From: Streptomyces flavidovirens DSM 40150
Lineage (GTDB): Bacteria; Actinomycetota; Actinomycetes; Streptomycetales; Streptomycetaceae
Direction of reading: 5' to 3'
Assembly: GCF_000429085.1 (NCBI RefSeq)
Contig: NZ_KE386846.1
Location: 62,001 to 126,000, forward strand
DNA length: 64,000 nt
How positions within the stretch are numbered: the stretch's first letter is position 1; the number at the start of each line of letters is the position of its first letter. The translations under genes were made by a program, and so were the position numbers. The notes beneath the pieces are model-generated. The model searched no databases, had not been told where the DNA came from, and saw nothing but the letters and a program-made list of their open reading frames with translations. Positions 1 through 9,658 of the stretch are shown piece after piece.

Positions 1-984
1 GGGCGGCGGCGGGACCTGCGCCGGCAGCGGCCCCGGCGAGCCGGGCACGGGCCGCAGCCGCGCGGTGATCTCGGCCGGCGCGGCGTCGCCCCCGCCGCCG
101 GCCCGGCGGCCGTCCTGCCGACCCCCGACACCCTGCGGGCCACTGGCGGCGGCCGGAGCTCCAGGACCCCCCGGCACGTCACCAGCGGCGCGCACCGGGC
201 CCGGCGGTGAGGGCGCGGGCGCCGGGGATGGCATGCCGAAGTCGGCATCCGGAGCACCCACGCGCGAGGCGCAGGGGGGCGCGACAGGCGCGCTGTGGGA
301 CGGCCCGGCGACAGCGTCAGACCCCGCCTTGTTGCCTGCGGCGGGCGGAGGCATCGGGCCAGGGTGACGCGGACCGACGGCAGCAGGCGTGACCGGGGCG
401 CCCGCACGGGCGGCGCCGGACGGTGCGGGCACCACGTGGGACGCTGCGGCAGCCGCAGCCGGCCCGCCCAGGCCGGGCATGGCGGGACCCGGTATGGCGG
501 GCGGAGGCACCGGGGCGGGGTGACGCCGAGCGACGGCAGCAGGCGTGACCGGCGCACCCGCGCGGGCGGCGCCGGACGGTGCGGGCGCCGCGTGGGGCGG
601 TGCGGCAGCCGCAGCCGGCCCGCCGAGGCCGGGCATGGCGGGACCCGGCATGGCGGGCGGAGGCACCGGGGCGGGGTGACGCGGAGCGACGGCAGCAGGC
701 GTGACCGGCGCACCCGCACGGGCGGCGCCGGACGGTGCGGGCACCACGTGGGACGCTGCGGCAGCCGCAGCCGGCCCGCCGAGGCCGGGCATGGCGGGGC
801 CGGGCGCGCCGGGGGCGGAGTCGGCGGGGCGTGGCGACGGGGCAGGCTCGCGCGGGGTGGGGGGCGAGTGCGGGGGGTTGGGGGGCGTTGGTACGCGGGG
901 GGGTGGTGGGGTGTGCCAGGTGGGCGGGGGCGGTGGGGTCGTGGGGTGGGGTGGGAGAGGGGCACGGTGTGCCTCGGTGCTCAT
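1..984 (-). CDS. Pro/Ala-rich repeat protein, N-terminal part (runs off left edge)
   Basis: Reading leftwards from an ATG at 984, with a good AGGGGGG ribosome site just upstream, a frame stays open for all 328 codons to the window edge. It has no stop in this GC-rich DNA, so this is the N-terminal part of a longer gene. The first 60 residues or so are rich in Pro, His and Thr. A 52-residue Ala/Pro/Gly repeat follows, encoded by direct DNA repeats of exactly 156 bp, and then another Pro/Gly/Ala-rich stretch. No signal peptide, membrane segment or catalytic motif is visible. Such low-complexity N-termini in streptomycetes often precede a membrane or kinase domain, but that domain would lie outside the window and no function is assigned. 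Confidence 0.6.
   Translation of the reverse strand, partial: MSTEAHRAPLPPHPTTPPPPPTWHTPPPPRVPTPPNPPHSPPTPREPAPSPRPADSAPGAPGPAMPGLGGPAAAAAASHVVPAPSGAARAGAPVTPAAVAPRHPAPVPPPAMPGPAMPGLGGPAAAAAPPHAAPAPSGAARAGAPVTPAAVARRHPAPVPPPAIPGPAMPGLGGPAAAAAASHVVPAPSGAARAGAPVTPAAVGPRHPGPMPPPAAGNKAGSDAVAGPSHSAPVAPPCASRVGAPDADFGMPSPAPAPSPPGPVRAAGDVPGGPGAPAAASGPQGVGGRQDGRRAGGGGDAAPAEITARLRPVPGSPGPLPAQVPPPP
364..800. repeat. 156-bp in-frame direct repeat, about 2.8 copies
   Basis: Equivalent points of the repeat fall at 364, 520 and 676, spaced exactly 156 bp. The third copy breaks down near 800. Since 156 is a multiple of three, the copies encode a 52-residue repeat in the minus-strand Pro/Ala-rich protein. 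Differences between copies are few and mostly single bases. Confidence 0.85.
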
Positions 985-1186
985 CCGCCCCCCTGTTCAT
1001 GGTCGCCCGGCCTGTGCCCCGCGATGCCCGATCGCCTTTCGGGGCAGGTCCGTTCGAGTCGTCCTCACCGCTTGAGCGTCACTCTACGGGCTGCGGCGGG
1101 TCGGACGGGAACCAGTCCCCGGCCTCGCGGCATCTGACCGGATCATCCCCCTACCCAGCGGTAATCCGCTCTGGCAAGCTCTGGCC

Positions 1187-2389
1187 ATGACACCGCGTGC
1201 TGCCGACCGGGCCAGGTACGACCGGGCCACCGCTCACCTCGACGCCCCCGTCGCCGTTGTCGACCTCGAGGCGTTCGACGACAACGCCGCCGACCTGGTC
1301 CGCCGCGCGGCGGGGAAACCGATCCGGGTGGCGAGCAAGTCCGTACGCTGCCGGGCGCTCCTTGAGCGCGTGCTGACGCGGGACGGGTTCGCGGGCGTCA
1401 TGTCGTTCACGCTGGCGGAGTCCCTGTGGCTCGCGCGCTCCGGGTTCGAGGATGTTCTGCTCGCGTATCCGTCCGCGGACAGGGGCGGGTTCGCCGAACT
1501 CGCGGCCGATCCCAAGCTCGCCGCCGCCGTCACCGTGATGGTCGACGACCCCGCACAGCTGGAGCTGATCGACCGGGCCAGGGACGGCGGCCGTGAGGAG
1601 ATCCGGGTCTGCCTCGAGCTGGATACGTCGTGGCAGCCGCTCGGGGGCCGCGTCCGGATCGGCGCGCTGCGTTCGCCGCTGCGCGAACCCGCCCAGCTGG
1701 CCGAGCTGGCCCGCTCGGTGGCCCGCCGTCCCGGATTCCGCCTGGTCGGCATCATGGCGTACGAGGGCCATGTCGCCGGGGTCGGGGACGCGGTCGTGGG
1801 GCGGCCGTTGCGTTCGCGGGCGGTCAGGGTCATGCAGGGCGCGGCGCGCAAGGAGCTCGCGGTCCGGCGGGCGGCCGTCGTACGGGCGGTACGGGCCGTC
1901 GCTCCGGACCTGGAGTTCGTCAACGGCGGCGGCACGGGCAGCGTCCAGCACACCGCCGCCGAGCGCGCCGTGACCGAGATCGCGGCGGGCTCGGGGCTCT
2001 ACCTCCCCCGGCTCTTCGACAACTACTCGTCGTTCACGGGACGGCCCGCCGCCCTCTTCGCGCAGCCCGTCGTCCGCCGGCCGGGCGTGGGTGTGGTGAC
2101 GGTGCTCGGCGGCGGCTACCCCGCCTCGGGGGCCGCCGGCCCCGACCGGTCGCCCGTCCCCTATCTCCCGGAGGGACTGTGGTACGACCCCCAGGAGGGG
2201 GCCGGCGAGGTGCAGACACCGCTGCTCGGCTCCCCCGCCGACGATCTGCTGATCGGCGACAAGGTGTGGTTCCGGCACGCGAAGGCGGGCGAGATGTGCG
2301 AGCGGTTCGACGAGCTCCACCTCATCGAGGGCGATGCGGTTACGGCGACCGTACCGACGTACCGCGGAGAAGGGCGGACCTTCCTGTAG
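1187..2389 (+). CDS. amino acid deaminase/aldolase, alanine-racemase-like PLP fold
   Basis: A 400-residue protein of the alanine racemase N-terminal/D-threonine aldolase/D-serine dehydratase type. The N-terminal PLP barrel shows VASKSVRC at about residues 48-55, where Lys51 is the likely Schiff-base lysine. The C-terminal part (about residues 345-375) has an HAKAGEMC segment that could supply the His and Cys metal ligands of the D-threonine aldolase/D-serine dehydratase group. It should act in the cytosol on a D- or beta-hydroxy amino acid; the substrate cannot be read from sequence. It is divergent from the repeat protein and convergent with the SDR gene, with a strong hairpin between. Family assignment is firm, reaction is not. 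Confidence 0.8.
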   Translation: MTPRAADRARYDRATAHLDAPVAVVDLEAFDDNAADLVRRAAGKPIRVASKSVRCRALLERVLTRDGFAGVMSFTLAESLWLARSGFEDVLLAYPSADRGGFAELAADPKLAAAVTVMVDDPAQLELIDRARDGGREEIRVCLELDTSWQPLGGRVRIGALRSPLREPAQLAELARSVARRPGFRLVGIMAYEGHVAGVGDAVVGRPLRSRAVRVMQGAARKELAVRRAAVVRAVRAVAPDLEFVNGGGTGSVQHTAAERAVTEIAAGSGLYLPRLFDNYSSFTGRPAALFAQPVVRRPGVGVVTVLGGGYPASGAAGPDRSPVPYLPEGLWYDPQEGAGEVQTPLLGSPADDLLIGDKVWFRHAKAGEMCERFDELHLIEGDAVTATVPTYRGEGRTFL

Positions 2390-2393
2390 CGGG

Positions 2394-2428
2394 CGGAGGC
2401 CGGGCCCACGGGTCCGGCCCGGCCTCCG
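2394..2428. terminator. bidirectional terminator between convergent genes
   Basis: A perfect 13-bp GC-rich inverted repeat (2394-2406 with 2416-2428) and a 9-nt loop. It lies between the stop of the deaminase/aldolase (2389) and the stop of the minus-strand SDR (2438), so it can terminate both transcripts. Confidence 0.75.
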
Positions 2429-2437
2429 GTGCGCGGG

Positions 2438-3244
2438 TTAGAGCGGGGTCACGTACGCGCCCGCGATTCCCCCGTCGACCAGGAAGTCCGTGGCGTTGAT
2501 GAACGACGAGTCGTCGCTCGCCAGGAACGCCACCGCCGCCGCGATCTCCTCCGCCTCCGCGAAACGGCCGACGGGGATGTGGACGAGCCGGCGCGCCGCC
2601 CGCTCCGGGTCGCTGGCGAACAGTTCCTGGAGGAGCGGGGTGTTGACCGGGCCGGGGCAGAGCGCGTTCACGCGGATGCCCTCGCGGGCGAACTGCACGC
2701 CCAGCTCGCGCGACATGGCGAGGACCCCGCCCTTGGACGCGGTGTACGAGATCTGGGAGGTCGCCGCGCCCATGATCGCGACGAACGACGCGGTGTTGAT
2801 GATGGAACCGCGGCCCTGTCGCTGCATGTAGGGGATGGCGGCCTTGCAGCAGAGGTAGACGGAGGTGAGGTTGACGTCCTGGACGCGCTTCCACGCATCG
2901 AGGCCCGTGGTGAGGATCGAGTCGTCGTCGGGGGGCGAGATGCCCGCGTTGTTGAAGGCGATGTCGACCGAACCATAGGTGTCGTACGCCGTCTTGAAGA
3001 GCGCGTCGACCTGCTCGGCGTCGGTGACGTCGACCCGTACGAACGTCCCGCCCACCTCGTCGGCCGCGGCCTTGCCCGCGATCTCGTCGATGTCGCCGCA
3101 GACGACCCGCGCCCCCTCGGAGGCCAGGCGGCGCGCGGTGGCGAGGCCGATGCCGCTGCCGGCGCCCGTGATGACGGCGGTACGTCCGACCAGGCGGCGG
3201 CACACGATGGAGTCGGTCGAGTCGGTCGCGTCAATCGCAGTCAT
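2438..3244 (-). CDS. short-chain dehydrogenase/reductase of the gamma-glutamylation cluster
   Basis: A 268-residue classical SDR. The N-terminal Rossmann motif TGAGSGIG (NAD(P) binding), the NNAG motif and a catalytic YTASK (Tyr-x3-Lys) are all present. The ATG at 3244 was chosen because the Rossmann strand starts about 20 residues later, as is usual; the longer upstream frame overlaps the aldehyde dehydrogenase gene. It begins 4 nt after the aldehyde dehydrogenase stop and ends the operon glutamine synthetase-ALDH-SDR. In that context it could oxidise the alcohol of gamma-glutamylethanolamide to the aldehyde (inference). It might instead be a 3-oxoacyl-ACP-reductase-like enzyme of other specificity. 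Confidence 0.85.
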   Translation of the reverse strand: MTAIDATDSTDSIVCRRLVGRTAVITGAGSGIGLATARRLASEGARVVCGDIDEIAGKAAADEVGGTFVRVDVTDAEQVDALFKTAYDTYGSVDIAFNNAGISPPDDDSILTTGLDAWKRVQDVNLTSVYLCCKAAIPYMQRQGRGSIINTASFVAIMGAATSQISYTASKGGVLAMSRELGVQFAREGIRVNALCPGPVNTPLLQELFASDPERAARRLVHIPVGRFAEAEEIAAAVAFLASDDSSFINATDFLVDGGIAGAYVTPL

Positions 3245-3248
3245 GGTT

Positions 3249-4637
3249 TCAGGCCTCCGTGCTGATGAAGATGTTCTTGGTTTCGGTGAAAGCGGTGAGT
3301 GCGTCGGGGCCCAGTTCGCGGCCGAGGCCCGACTGCTTGTAGCCGCCGAACGGGGTCGAGTAGCGGACGCTGCTGTGGGAGTTGACGGACAGGTTGCCCG
3401 CACGGACTCCCTGGGAGACGCGCAGGGCCCGGCCCACGTCCCGTGTCCAGATGGATCCGGACAGGCCGTACTCGGTGGCGTTGGCGAGGCGGACCGCGTC
3501 CTGTTCGTCGTCGAAGGGCAGGACGACGGCGACGGGGCCGAAGACCTCCTCCGTCGCGGCGGGCGCGTCCGGACCGGTGCCCGTGAGGACGGTCGGCGCG
3601 AACCAGAAGCCGGGGCCTTCGGGGGCGTTGCCCCGGATGGCCTGCGTGCCCTCGGGGACGTACGAACGTACGCGCTCCAGCTGGGACTTGGAGATCAGCG
3701 GGCCCATCTGCGTCTTGGCGTCCGAGGGGTCGCCCACGACCACGGCTTCGATCGCCGGCGCGAGGAGCTCCAGGAAGCGGTCGTACGCCGTGCGCTGGAC
3801 GAGGATGCGCGTACGGGCGCAGCAGTCCTGGCCGGAATTGTCCAGGAAGGACATCGGGGTGGCGGCGACGGCAGCCTCGATGTCGGCGTCGGCGAAGACG
3901 ATGTTGGGGCTCTTGCCGCCGAGTTCGAGGGTGACGCGCTTCACGCGGTCGGCGCACTTGGCCATGATCTGCTTGCCGACGCGGGTGGAGCCGGTGAAGA
4001 CGATCTTCGCTACGCCGGGGTGTTCGACCAGGGCGTTGCCCGCCACGTCACCGGCTCCCGGCAGGACCTGGAACAGGTTGTCGGGGAGCCCCGCTTCGAG
4101 GGCGAGTTCGGCCAGCCGCAGGGCCGTGAGCGGGGTCGTCTCGGCGGGCTTGAGGATGACGGCGTTGCCCGCGGCGAGGGCGGGGGCCGTGCCCCAGGCG
4201 GCGATCGGCATGGGGAAGTTCCAGGGCGCGATGACCCCGATGACGCCGAGCGGTTCGAGGAGGGTGATGTCCAGGCCGCCGGCGACCGGGATCTGCCGGC
4301 CGCTGAGGCGTTCCACTCCCCCGGCGGCGAAGTCGAGCAGGTCGCGTACGTTGCCCGCTTCCCAGCGGGCGTTGCCGAGGGTGTGGCCGGCCTCGCGGAC
4401 CTCCAGCCCGGCCAGTTCCTCGATGTGTTCGTCGACCTTTGCCGCGAAGCGGCGCAGCAGCCGGGCGCGGTCGGCGGGGGCGGCGGCCGCCCAGGCACGC
4501 TGCGCCCCGGTGGCCCGTACGACGGCCGCGTCGATGTCGGCGGCGGTGGAGGCCGCGACGGTGGCGATGACTTCTTCGGTGGCCGGGTTGAGGATGTGGT
4601 GCTCGGACGAGGGCTCGAAGGACAAGGCGGGCCTCAC
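3249..4637 (-). CDS. NAD(P)-dependent aldehyde dehydrogenase
   Basis: A 462-residue member of the aldehyde dehydrogenase superfamily, full length. Visible motifs are the FTGSTRVG nucleotide-binding segment, the ELGGKSP segment with the general-base Glu, and the nucleophile region SGQDCCARTR with the catalytic Cys. The GTG at 4637 overlaps the stop of the upstream glutamine synthetase gene by 4 nt (GTGA), which indicates translational coupling. Aldehyde dehydrogenases of this type in puu-like clusters oxidise gamma-glutamyl aldehydes to acids. Here the expected substrate is gamma-glutamyl-acetaldehyde from ethanolamine, giving gamma-glutamylglycine (inference from context). Confidence 0.9.
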   Translation of the reverse strand: MRPALSFEPSSEHHILNPATEEVIATVAASTAADIDAAVVRATGAQRAWAAAAPADRARLLRRFAAKVDEHIEELAGLEVREAGHTLGNARWEAGNVRDLLDFAAGGVERLSGRQIPVAGGLDITLLEPLGVIGVIAPWNFPMPIAAWGTAPALAAGNAVILKPAETTPLTALRLAELALEAGLPDNLFQVLPGAGDVAGNALVEHPGVAKIVFTGSTRVGKQIMAKCADRVKRVTLELGGKSPNIVFADADIEAAVAATPMSFLDNSGQDCCARTRILVQRTAYDRFLELLAPAIEAVVVGDPSDAKTQMGPLISKSQLERVRSYVPEGTQAIRGNAPEGPGFWFAPTVLTGTGPDAPAATEEVFGPVAVVLPFDDEQDAVRLANATEYGLSGSIWTRDVGRALRVSQGVRAGNLSVNSHSSVRYSTPFGGYKQSGLGRELGPDALTAFTETKNIFISTEA

Positions 4638-6001
4638 AGTCGTTCGAAGGAGCGGCGGAGCTCCCAGTCGGTCACCGCGGAGTCGAATGCCTGGAGTTCG
4701 ACCCGCGCCATGTTGCGGTAGTGCGCGACGACTTCGTCGCCGAAGGCGGCCTTGGCGATGGGGCTGTTCTCCCAGAGTTCGGCGGCCTCGCGCAGCGACG
4801 TGGGGACGTGCTCGTAGTCGCCGGTGTAGGCGTTGCCCGTACAGGCCTCGGGGAGTTCGAGTTGGTGCTCGATGCCGTAGAGGCCGGCCGCGACCAGGCC
4901 GGCGACGGCGAGGTGCGGGTTGACGTCGCCGCCGGGCAGCCGGTTCTCGAAGCGCATGGAGCGGCCGTGGCCGACGACGCGCAGGGAGCAGGTGCGGTTG
5001 TCGTTGCCCCAGGCGACGGCGGTCGGGGCGAAGGAGCCCGGCTGGAAGCGCTTGTAGGAGTTGATGTTGGGTGCGTAGAGGAGGGCGAAGTCGCGCAGGG
5101 CGGCCAGCTGTCCGGCGAGGAAGTGCCGCATGACGGGTGACATCCCATCGGAGGCGGCGTCGTCCGCCATGGCGTTTCGGCCGTCCGCATCCTGCAAGGA
5201 GAGGTGGATGTGGCAGGAGTTGCCCTCGCGCTCGTTGTACTTCGCCATGAAGGTGAGCGAGACGCCCTCCTGGGAGGCGATCTCCTTGGCGCCGGTCTTG
5301 TAAATGGCGTGCTGGTCGCAGGTGACGAGCGCCTCGTCGTACTTGAAGACGATCTCGTGCTGGCCGGGATTGCACTCGCCCTTGGCCGACTCGACGGTCA
5401 GGCCCGCCGCGGTCATGTCGTTGCGGATGCGGCGCAGGAGGGGCTCGATGCGGCCGGTGCCCAGGACCGAGTAGTCGATGTTGTACTGGTTCGCGGGCAC
5501 GAGGTCCTTGTAGCCGCGGTCCCAGGCCTGCTCGTAACTGTCCTTGAAGACGATGAATTCGAGCTCGGTGCCGACGTGGGCCGTGTAGCCGAGCTCGGCG
5601 AGGCGCTCAAGCTGGCGGCGCAGGATCTGGCGGGGCGCGGCGACGACGGGGGAACCGTCGTTCCAGGCCAGGTCGGCGATGAGCATGGCCGTTCCGTCGT
5701 TCCAGGGAACGCGCCGCAGGGTGGAGAGGTCGGCGTGCATGGCGAAGTCGCCGTAGCCGCGGTCCCAGGAGGCCATCTCGTATCCGTCGACGGTGTTCAT
5801 CTCGGTGTCGACGGCGAGAAGGTAGTTGCAGCCCTCGGTGCCGTGGTCCAGTACGTCGTCGAGAAAGAACTGGGCGGCGAACCGCTTGCCCTGGAGGCGT
5901 CCCTGCATGTCGGGGAAGGCCAGGACGACTGTGTCGATCTCACCGCTCGCCACGAGGGCGCGGAGCTCCTCAAGAGCGAGCGGGGGTGTGCGGTCTGCCA
6001 C
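4634..6001 (-). CDS. glnA4: GlnA4-type glutamine synthetase homologue (gamma-glutamylethanolamide synthetase candidate)
   Basis: A 455-residue type I glutamine synthetase-like protein. It keeps the GS ATP/glutamate motifs, such as the GTELEF region near residue 145, the GECNPGQHE segment, the NSCHIHLS region and the metal/ammonia-site stretch NRLPGGDVNPH. It has no NLY-type adenylylation motif near the C-terminus. By position and content it matches S. coelicolor SCO1613 (GlnA4), reported to ligate glutamate to ethanolamine rather than ammonia. It is the first gene of the minus-strand operon with ALDH and SDR, divergent from a FadR-type regulator. A 20-bp motif in the divergent promoter recurs before the permease. 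Function is inferred from orthology and neighbours. Confidence 0.88.
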   Translation of the reverse strand: MADRTPPLALEELRALVASGEIDTVVLAFPDMQGRLQGKRFAAQFFLDDVLDHGTEGCNYLLAVDTEMNTVDGYEMASWDRGYGDFAMHADLSTLRRVPWNDGTAMLIADLAWNDGSPVVAAPRQILRRQLERLAELGYTAHVGTELEFIVFKDSYEQAWDRGYKDLVPANQYNIDYSVLGTGRIEPLLRRIRNDMTAAGLTVESAKGECNPGQHEIVFKYDEALVTCDQHAIYKTGAKEIASQEGVSLTFMAKYNEREGNSCHIHLSLQDADGRNAMADDAASDGMSPVMRHFLAGQLAALRDFALLYAPNINSYKRFQPGSFAPTAVAWGNDNRTCSLRVVGHGRSMRFENRLPGGDVNPHLAVAGLVAAGLYGIEHQLELPEACTGNAYTGDYEHVPTSLREAAELWENSPIAKAAFGDEVVAHYRNMARVELQAFDSAVTDWELRRSFERL

Positions 6002-6036
6002 GGAAAGTTCCTCCTTCGGTCAGCCGGAAGCCATAA

Positions 6037-6056
6037 GGTATTGCTGAAGACCATTG
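6037..6056. promoter_or_regulatory. operator-like motif between glnA4 and the FadR-type regulator
   Basis: GGTATTGCTGAAGACCATTG lies in the divergent promoter region. A 20-bp partner with the same GGTAT start, same length and identical ACCATTG end sits at 6879-6898, upstream of the permease. The shape GGT-N14-ACC is compatible with a GntR/FadR-type site. The FadR-type protein encoded at 6079 is the obvious candidate binder (inference). Confidence 0.6.
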
Positions 6057-6078
6057 CTTGGGAAGGGGAAACCGCAAG

Positions 6079-6807
6079 GTGGCGAGCGAAATCGATTCTG
6101 TGGACCGTCTGACGCCCGTATTGCGGCCCGTGCGGGCGGGCAACGGATTCGAGGAGGCGCTGGAGCAGATCCTCCAGGTTCTGCGCCTGGGCCTGGTGCC
6201 CGTCGGGGAGCGGCTGCCCGCCGAGCGCGAGCTCGCCGACCGCCTGCGGATCAGCCGGGTCACGCTGCGCGAGGTCCTGAAGGTCCTCCAGGACCAGGGC
6301 CTGGTCGAGAGCAGGCGCGGCAGGTACGGCGGTACGTTCGTGCTGCCGCACCCGGACGCGTCCGGGGAGGGCGAGCTGCGCCGTCGCGTGGAGTCCGTCG
6401 ACGTGGAGGACGCGCTGCGCTTCCGCGAGGTGCTGGAGGTGGGCGCGGCCGGGCTGTGTGCGGCGTACGGGATGGACGAGGACGGTGCGCGGCGGCTGCG
6501 GGCGGCGCTCGCCGCGACGCACGACGCGCCCCTCGCGGACTACCGCAGGCTGGACACCCTGCTGCATCTCACGCTCGCCGAGCTGTCCGGATCGCCGACG
6601 CTGACCGCGCAGTACGCCGCCGTACGGGCCACGGTGAACGGGCTGCTCGACTGCATCCCGCTGCTCGTGCGCAACCTGGAGCACTCCCAGCAGCAGCACA
6701 CGGCGCTGGTCGAGGCGGTGCTCGACGGTGACGCGGACGGCGCGCGCGAGGTGATGCGTGAGCACTGCTCGGGCACGGCGGCCCTGCTGCGGGGCTTCCT
6801 CACCTGA
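6079..6807 (+). CDS. FadR-family GntR transcriptional regulator
   Basis: A 242-residue regulator with an N-terminal winged helix-turn-helix (about residues 20-85, including ERLPAERELADRLRISRVTL) and a helical C-terminal FCD ligand-binding domain. GTG at 6079 is preferred over TTG at 6058 because GAAGGGG sits about 10 nt upstream of it. It is divergent from glnA4 and lies just upstream of the permease. Shared sequence motifs at 6037-6056 and 6879-6898 suggest it controls both transcription units, probably in response to ethanolamine or a gamma-glutamyl intermediate. The S. coelicolor counterpart is, as I recall, SCO1614. Confidence 0.85.
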   Translation: MASEIDSVDRLTPVLRPVRAGNGFEEALEQILQVLRLGLVPVGERLPAERELADRLRISRVTLREVLKVLQDQGLVESRRGRYGGTFVLPHPDASGEGELRRRVESVDVEDALRFREVLEVGAAGLCAAYGMDEDGARRLRAALAATHDAPLADYRRLDTLLHLTLAELSGSPTLTAQYAAVRATVNGLLDCIPLLVRNLEHSQQQHTALVEAVLDGDADGAREVMREHCSGTAALLRGFLT

Positions 6808-6878
6808 CGCCGGGCGATGCGGATCCGTAACAGCGGCTTAACGCACAGGTCTTGCGCTGGGACCGGCCGGACCACAAA

Positions 6879-6898
6879 GGTATGGCATCCCACCATTG
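6879..6898. promoter_or_regulatory. second copy of the FadR-cluster motif, upstream of the permease
   Basis: GGTATGGCATCCCACCATTG matches the 6037-6056 site at the outer bases (GGTAT, GC, ACCATTG) with identical spacing. It ends 20 nt before the permease start codon, in the position of a repressor site. Confidence 0.6.
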
Positions 6899-6918
6899 AC
6901 CCGAGGCAGGAGCGGCTC

Positions 6919-8418
<1,500 letters not shown>

Positions 8419-8449
8419 CTCTGTCCCCGTACGACCGACCGGAGGATCC

Positions 8450-9172
8450 GTGTCCAAGCCGCTCATTGGCATCAGCACCTACCTGCAGCCCGCCAAGTGG
8501 GGTGTCTGGGACATGCCCGCCGCCCTGCTCCCCGCCGGGTATCCGCGCCTCGTGCAGGCGGCGGGCGGTCTCGCGGCGATGGTGCCGCCCGACTCGCCGC
8601 CTTACGCCGAGGACGTGGTGGCCCGCCTCGACGGGCTGGTCGTCGCGGGCGGCGCGGATGTGGAGCCCGTACGGTACGGCGCCGAGCCGGACCCCCGCAC
8701 CGGGCCGCCGGCCCGCGAGCGGGACGCCTGGGAGCTCGCCCTGATCCGGGCCGCCTTGGTGTCCGGTACGCCGCTGCTCGGCATCTGCCGGGGCATGCAG
8801 CTGCTGAACGTCGCGCTCGGCGGCACGCTCGTGCAGCACCTGGACGGCCATACCGCAGGCCCCGGCGTGTTCGGCCGGCACCCGGTGCGGCCGGTGCCCG
8901 GCACGCGCTACGCGTCGGTCGTACCGGAGGAGACCGGCGTACCGACGTACCACCACCAGGCGATCGACCGGCTCGGTGACGGGCTGGTGGTGTCCGCGTA
9001 CGCGGCGGACGGGACGCCGGAGGCACTCGAACTGCCCGGCGGGCAGTGGGTGCTCGGGGTCCAGTGGCATCCGGAGATGGGCGAGGACCTGCGGGTGATG
9101 GAGGCGTTGGTGACAGCCACGGCAGCCGCCGCAGACCGGCCGTCACTGCACGAGCGACAGCTCCAGGCCTGA
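8450..9172 (+). CDS. gamma-glutamyl-gamma-aminobutyrate hydrolase family (PuuD-like) amidase
   Basis: A 240-residue class I glutamine amidotransferase-like hydrolase. The nucleophile elbow GICRGMQLLN carries the catalytic Cys at about residue 109, and the HPE of GVQWHPEMG near residue 205 gives the His/Glu pair. In PuuD-type pathways this enzyme frees glutamate from gamma-glutamyl acids. Here it would release glycine from gamma-glutamylglycine, closing an ethanolamine route begun by GlnA4 (inference). The GTG start has a GGAGGA ribosome site. It follows the permease closely and is the last gene of the plus-strand arm. Confidence 0.88.
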   Translation: MSKPLIGISTYLQPAKWGVWDMPAALLPAGYPRLVQAAGGLAAMVPPDSPPYAEDVVARLDGLVVAGGADVEPVRYGAEPDPRTGPPARERDAWELALIRAALVSGTPLLGICRGMQLLNVALGGTLVQHLDGHTAGPGVFGRHPVRPVPGTRYASVVPEETGVPTYHHQAIDRLGDGLVVSAYAADGTPEALELPGGQWVLGVQWHPEMGEDLRVMEALVTATAAAADRPSLHERQLQA

Positions 9173-9658
9173 GGAGGCATCGCTCCGGTGACGCGCGCCG
9201 GGGTACCGTGCCGTTCGCCGGACCGTACGGGCCCCTTCGCATCCGCCCATCAACGCCCGGCGCACCTGCGGGCGCAGGCAGGCGCTGCGGCGGCCGGCCT
9301 GCGGCTGGCGCCTGCCGCGCCATGAAGCTTGGCGACAAGTCCGCCCCGACGGTCAACCCATCTACTCGGGCACAGGGCAGGCATCCGGCAGGCGCTGCGG
9401 CGGTCGGCGCCTGCCGCGCCATGACGCCGACGGCGCGTCCGCCCCGGCGGTCGGCGCATCCGCTGGGGCAGAGGGCGCGCGTCGGGCAGGCGGTGGGCGC
9501 GGGCGGCGCCTGGCGTGCCGTGGCGGGGGCGATTCTCCCCGTCCGGGCAGGACTGGGCCGGGGGGCGCGTCCGGCCGTGCTCGCCGTTGGGCCTGGGCGG
9601 CGGCATGGTGCGCGTGAGCGCCGTCGTTGAGGTCGCGGCTTCGCTTTTGGACGCGCGG
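9173..9658. repeat. gene-free stretch with two imperfect direct repeats carrying hairpins
   Basis: No convincing gene is seen. Two related blocks, about 9277-9356 and 9387-9450, each begin with GGCAGGCG and reach CGCCTGCC (arms 9277-9284/9309-9316 and 9387-9394/9408-9415). Both continue with CGCGCCATGA and a GTCCGCCCC segment. A weaker third version follows near 9485. Open frames here are short and Arg/Ala-rich without ribosome sites. The stretch probably holds the terminator of the permease-hydrolase unit plus decayed repeated DNA. Confidence 0.5.

Noticed and set aside
3249..5375. A 708-residue version of the aldehyde dehydrogenase
   Set aside because: The extra N-terminal part overlaps the glutamine synthetase gene in another frame. 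The conserved enzyme begins at GTG 4637, overlapping that stop by 4 nt.
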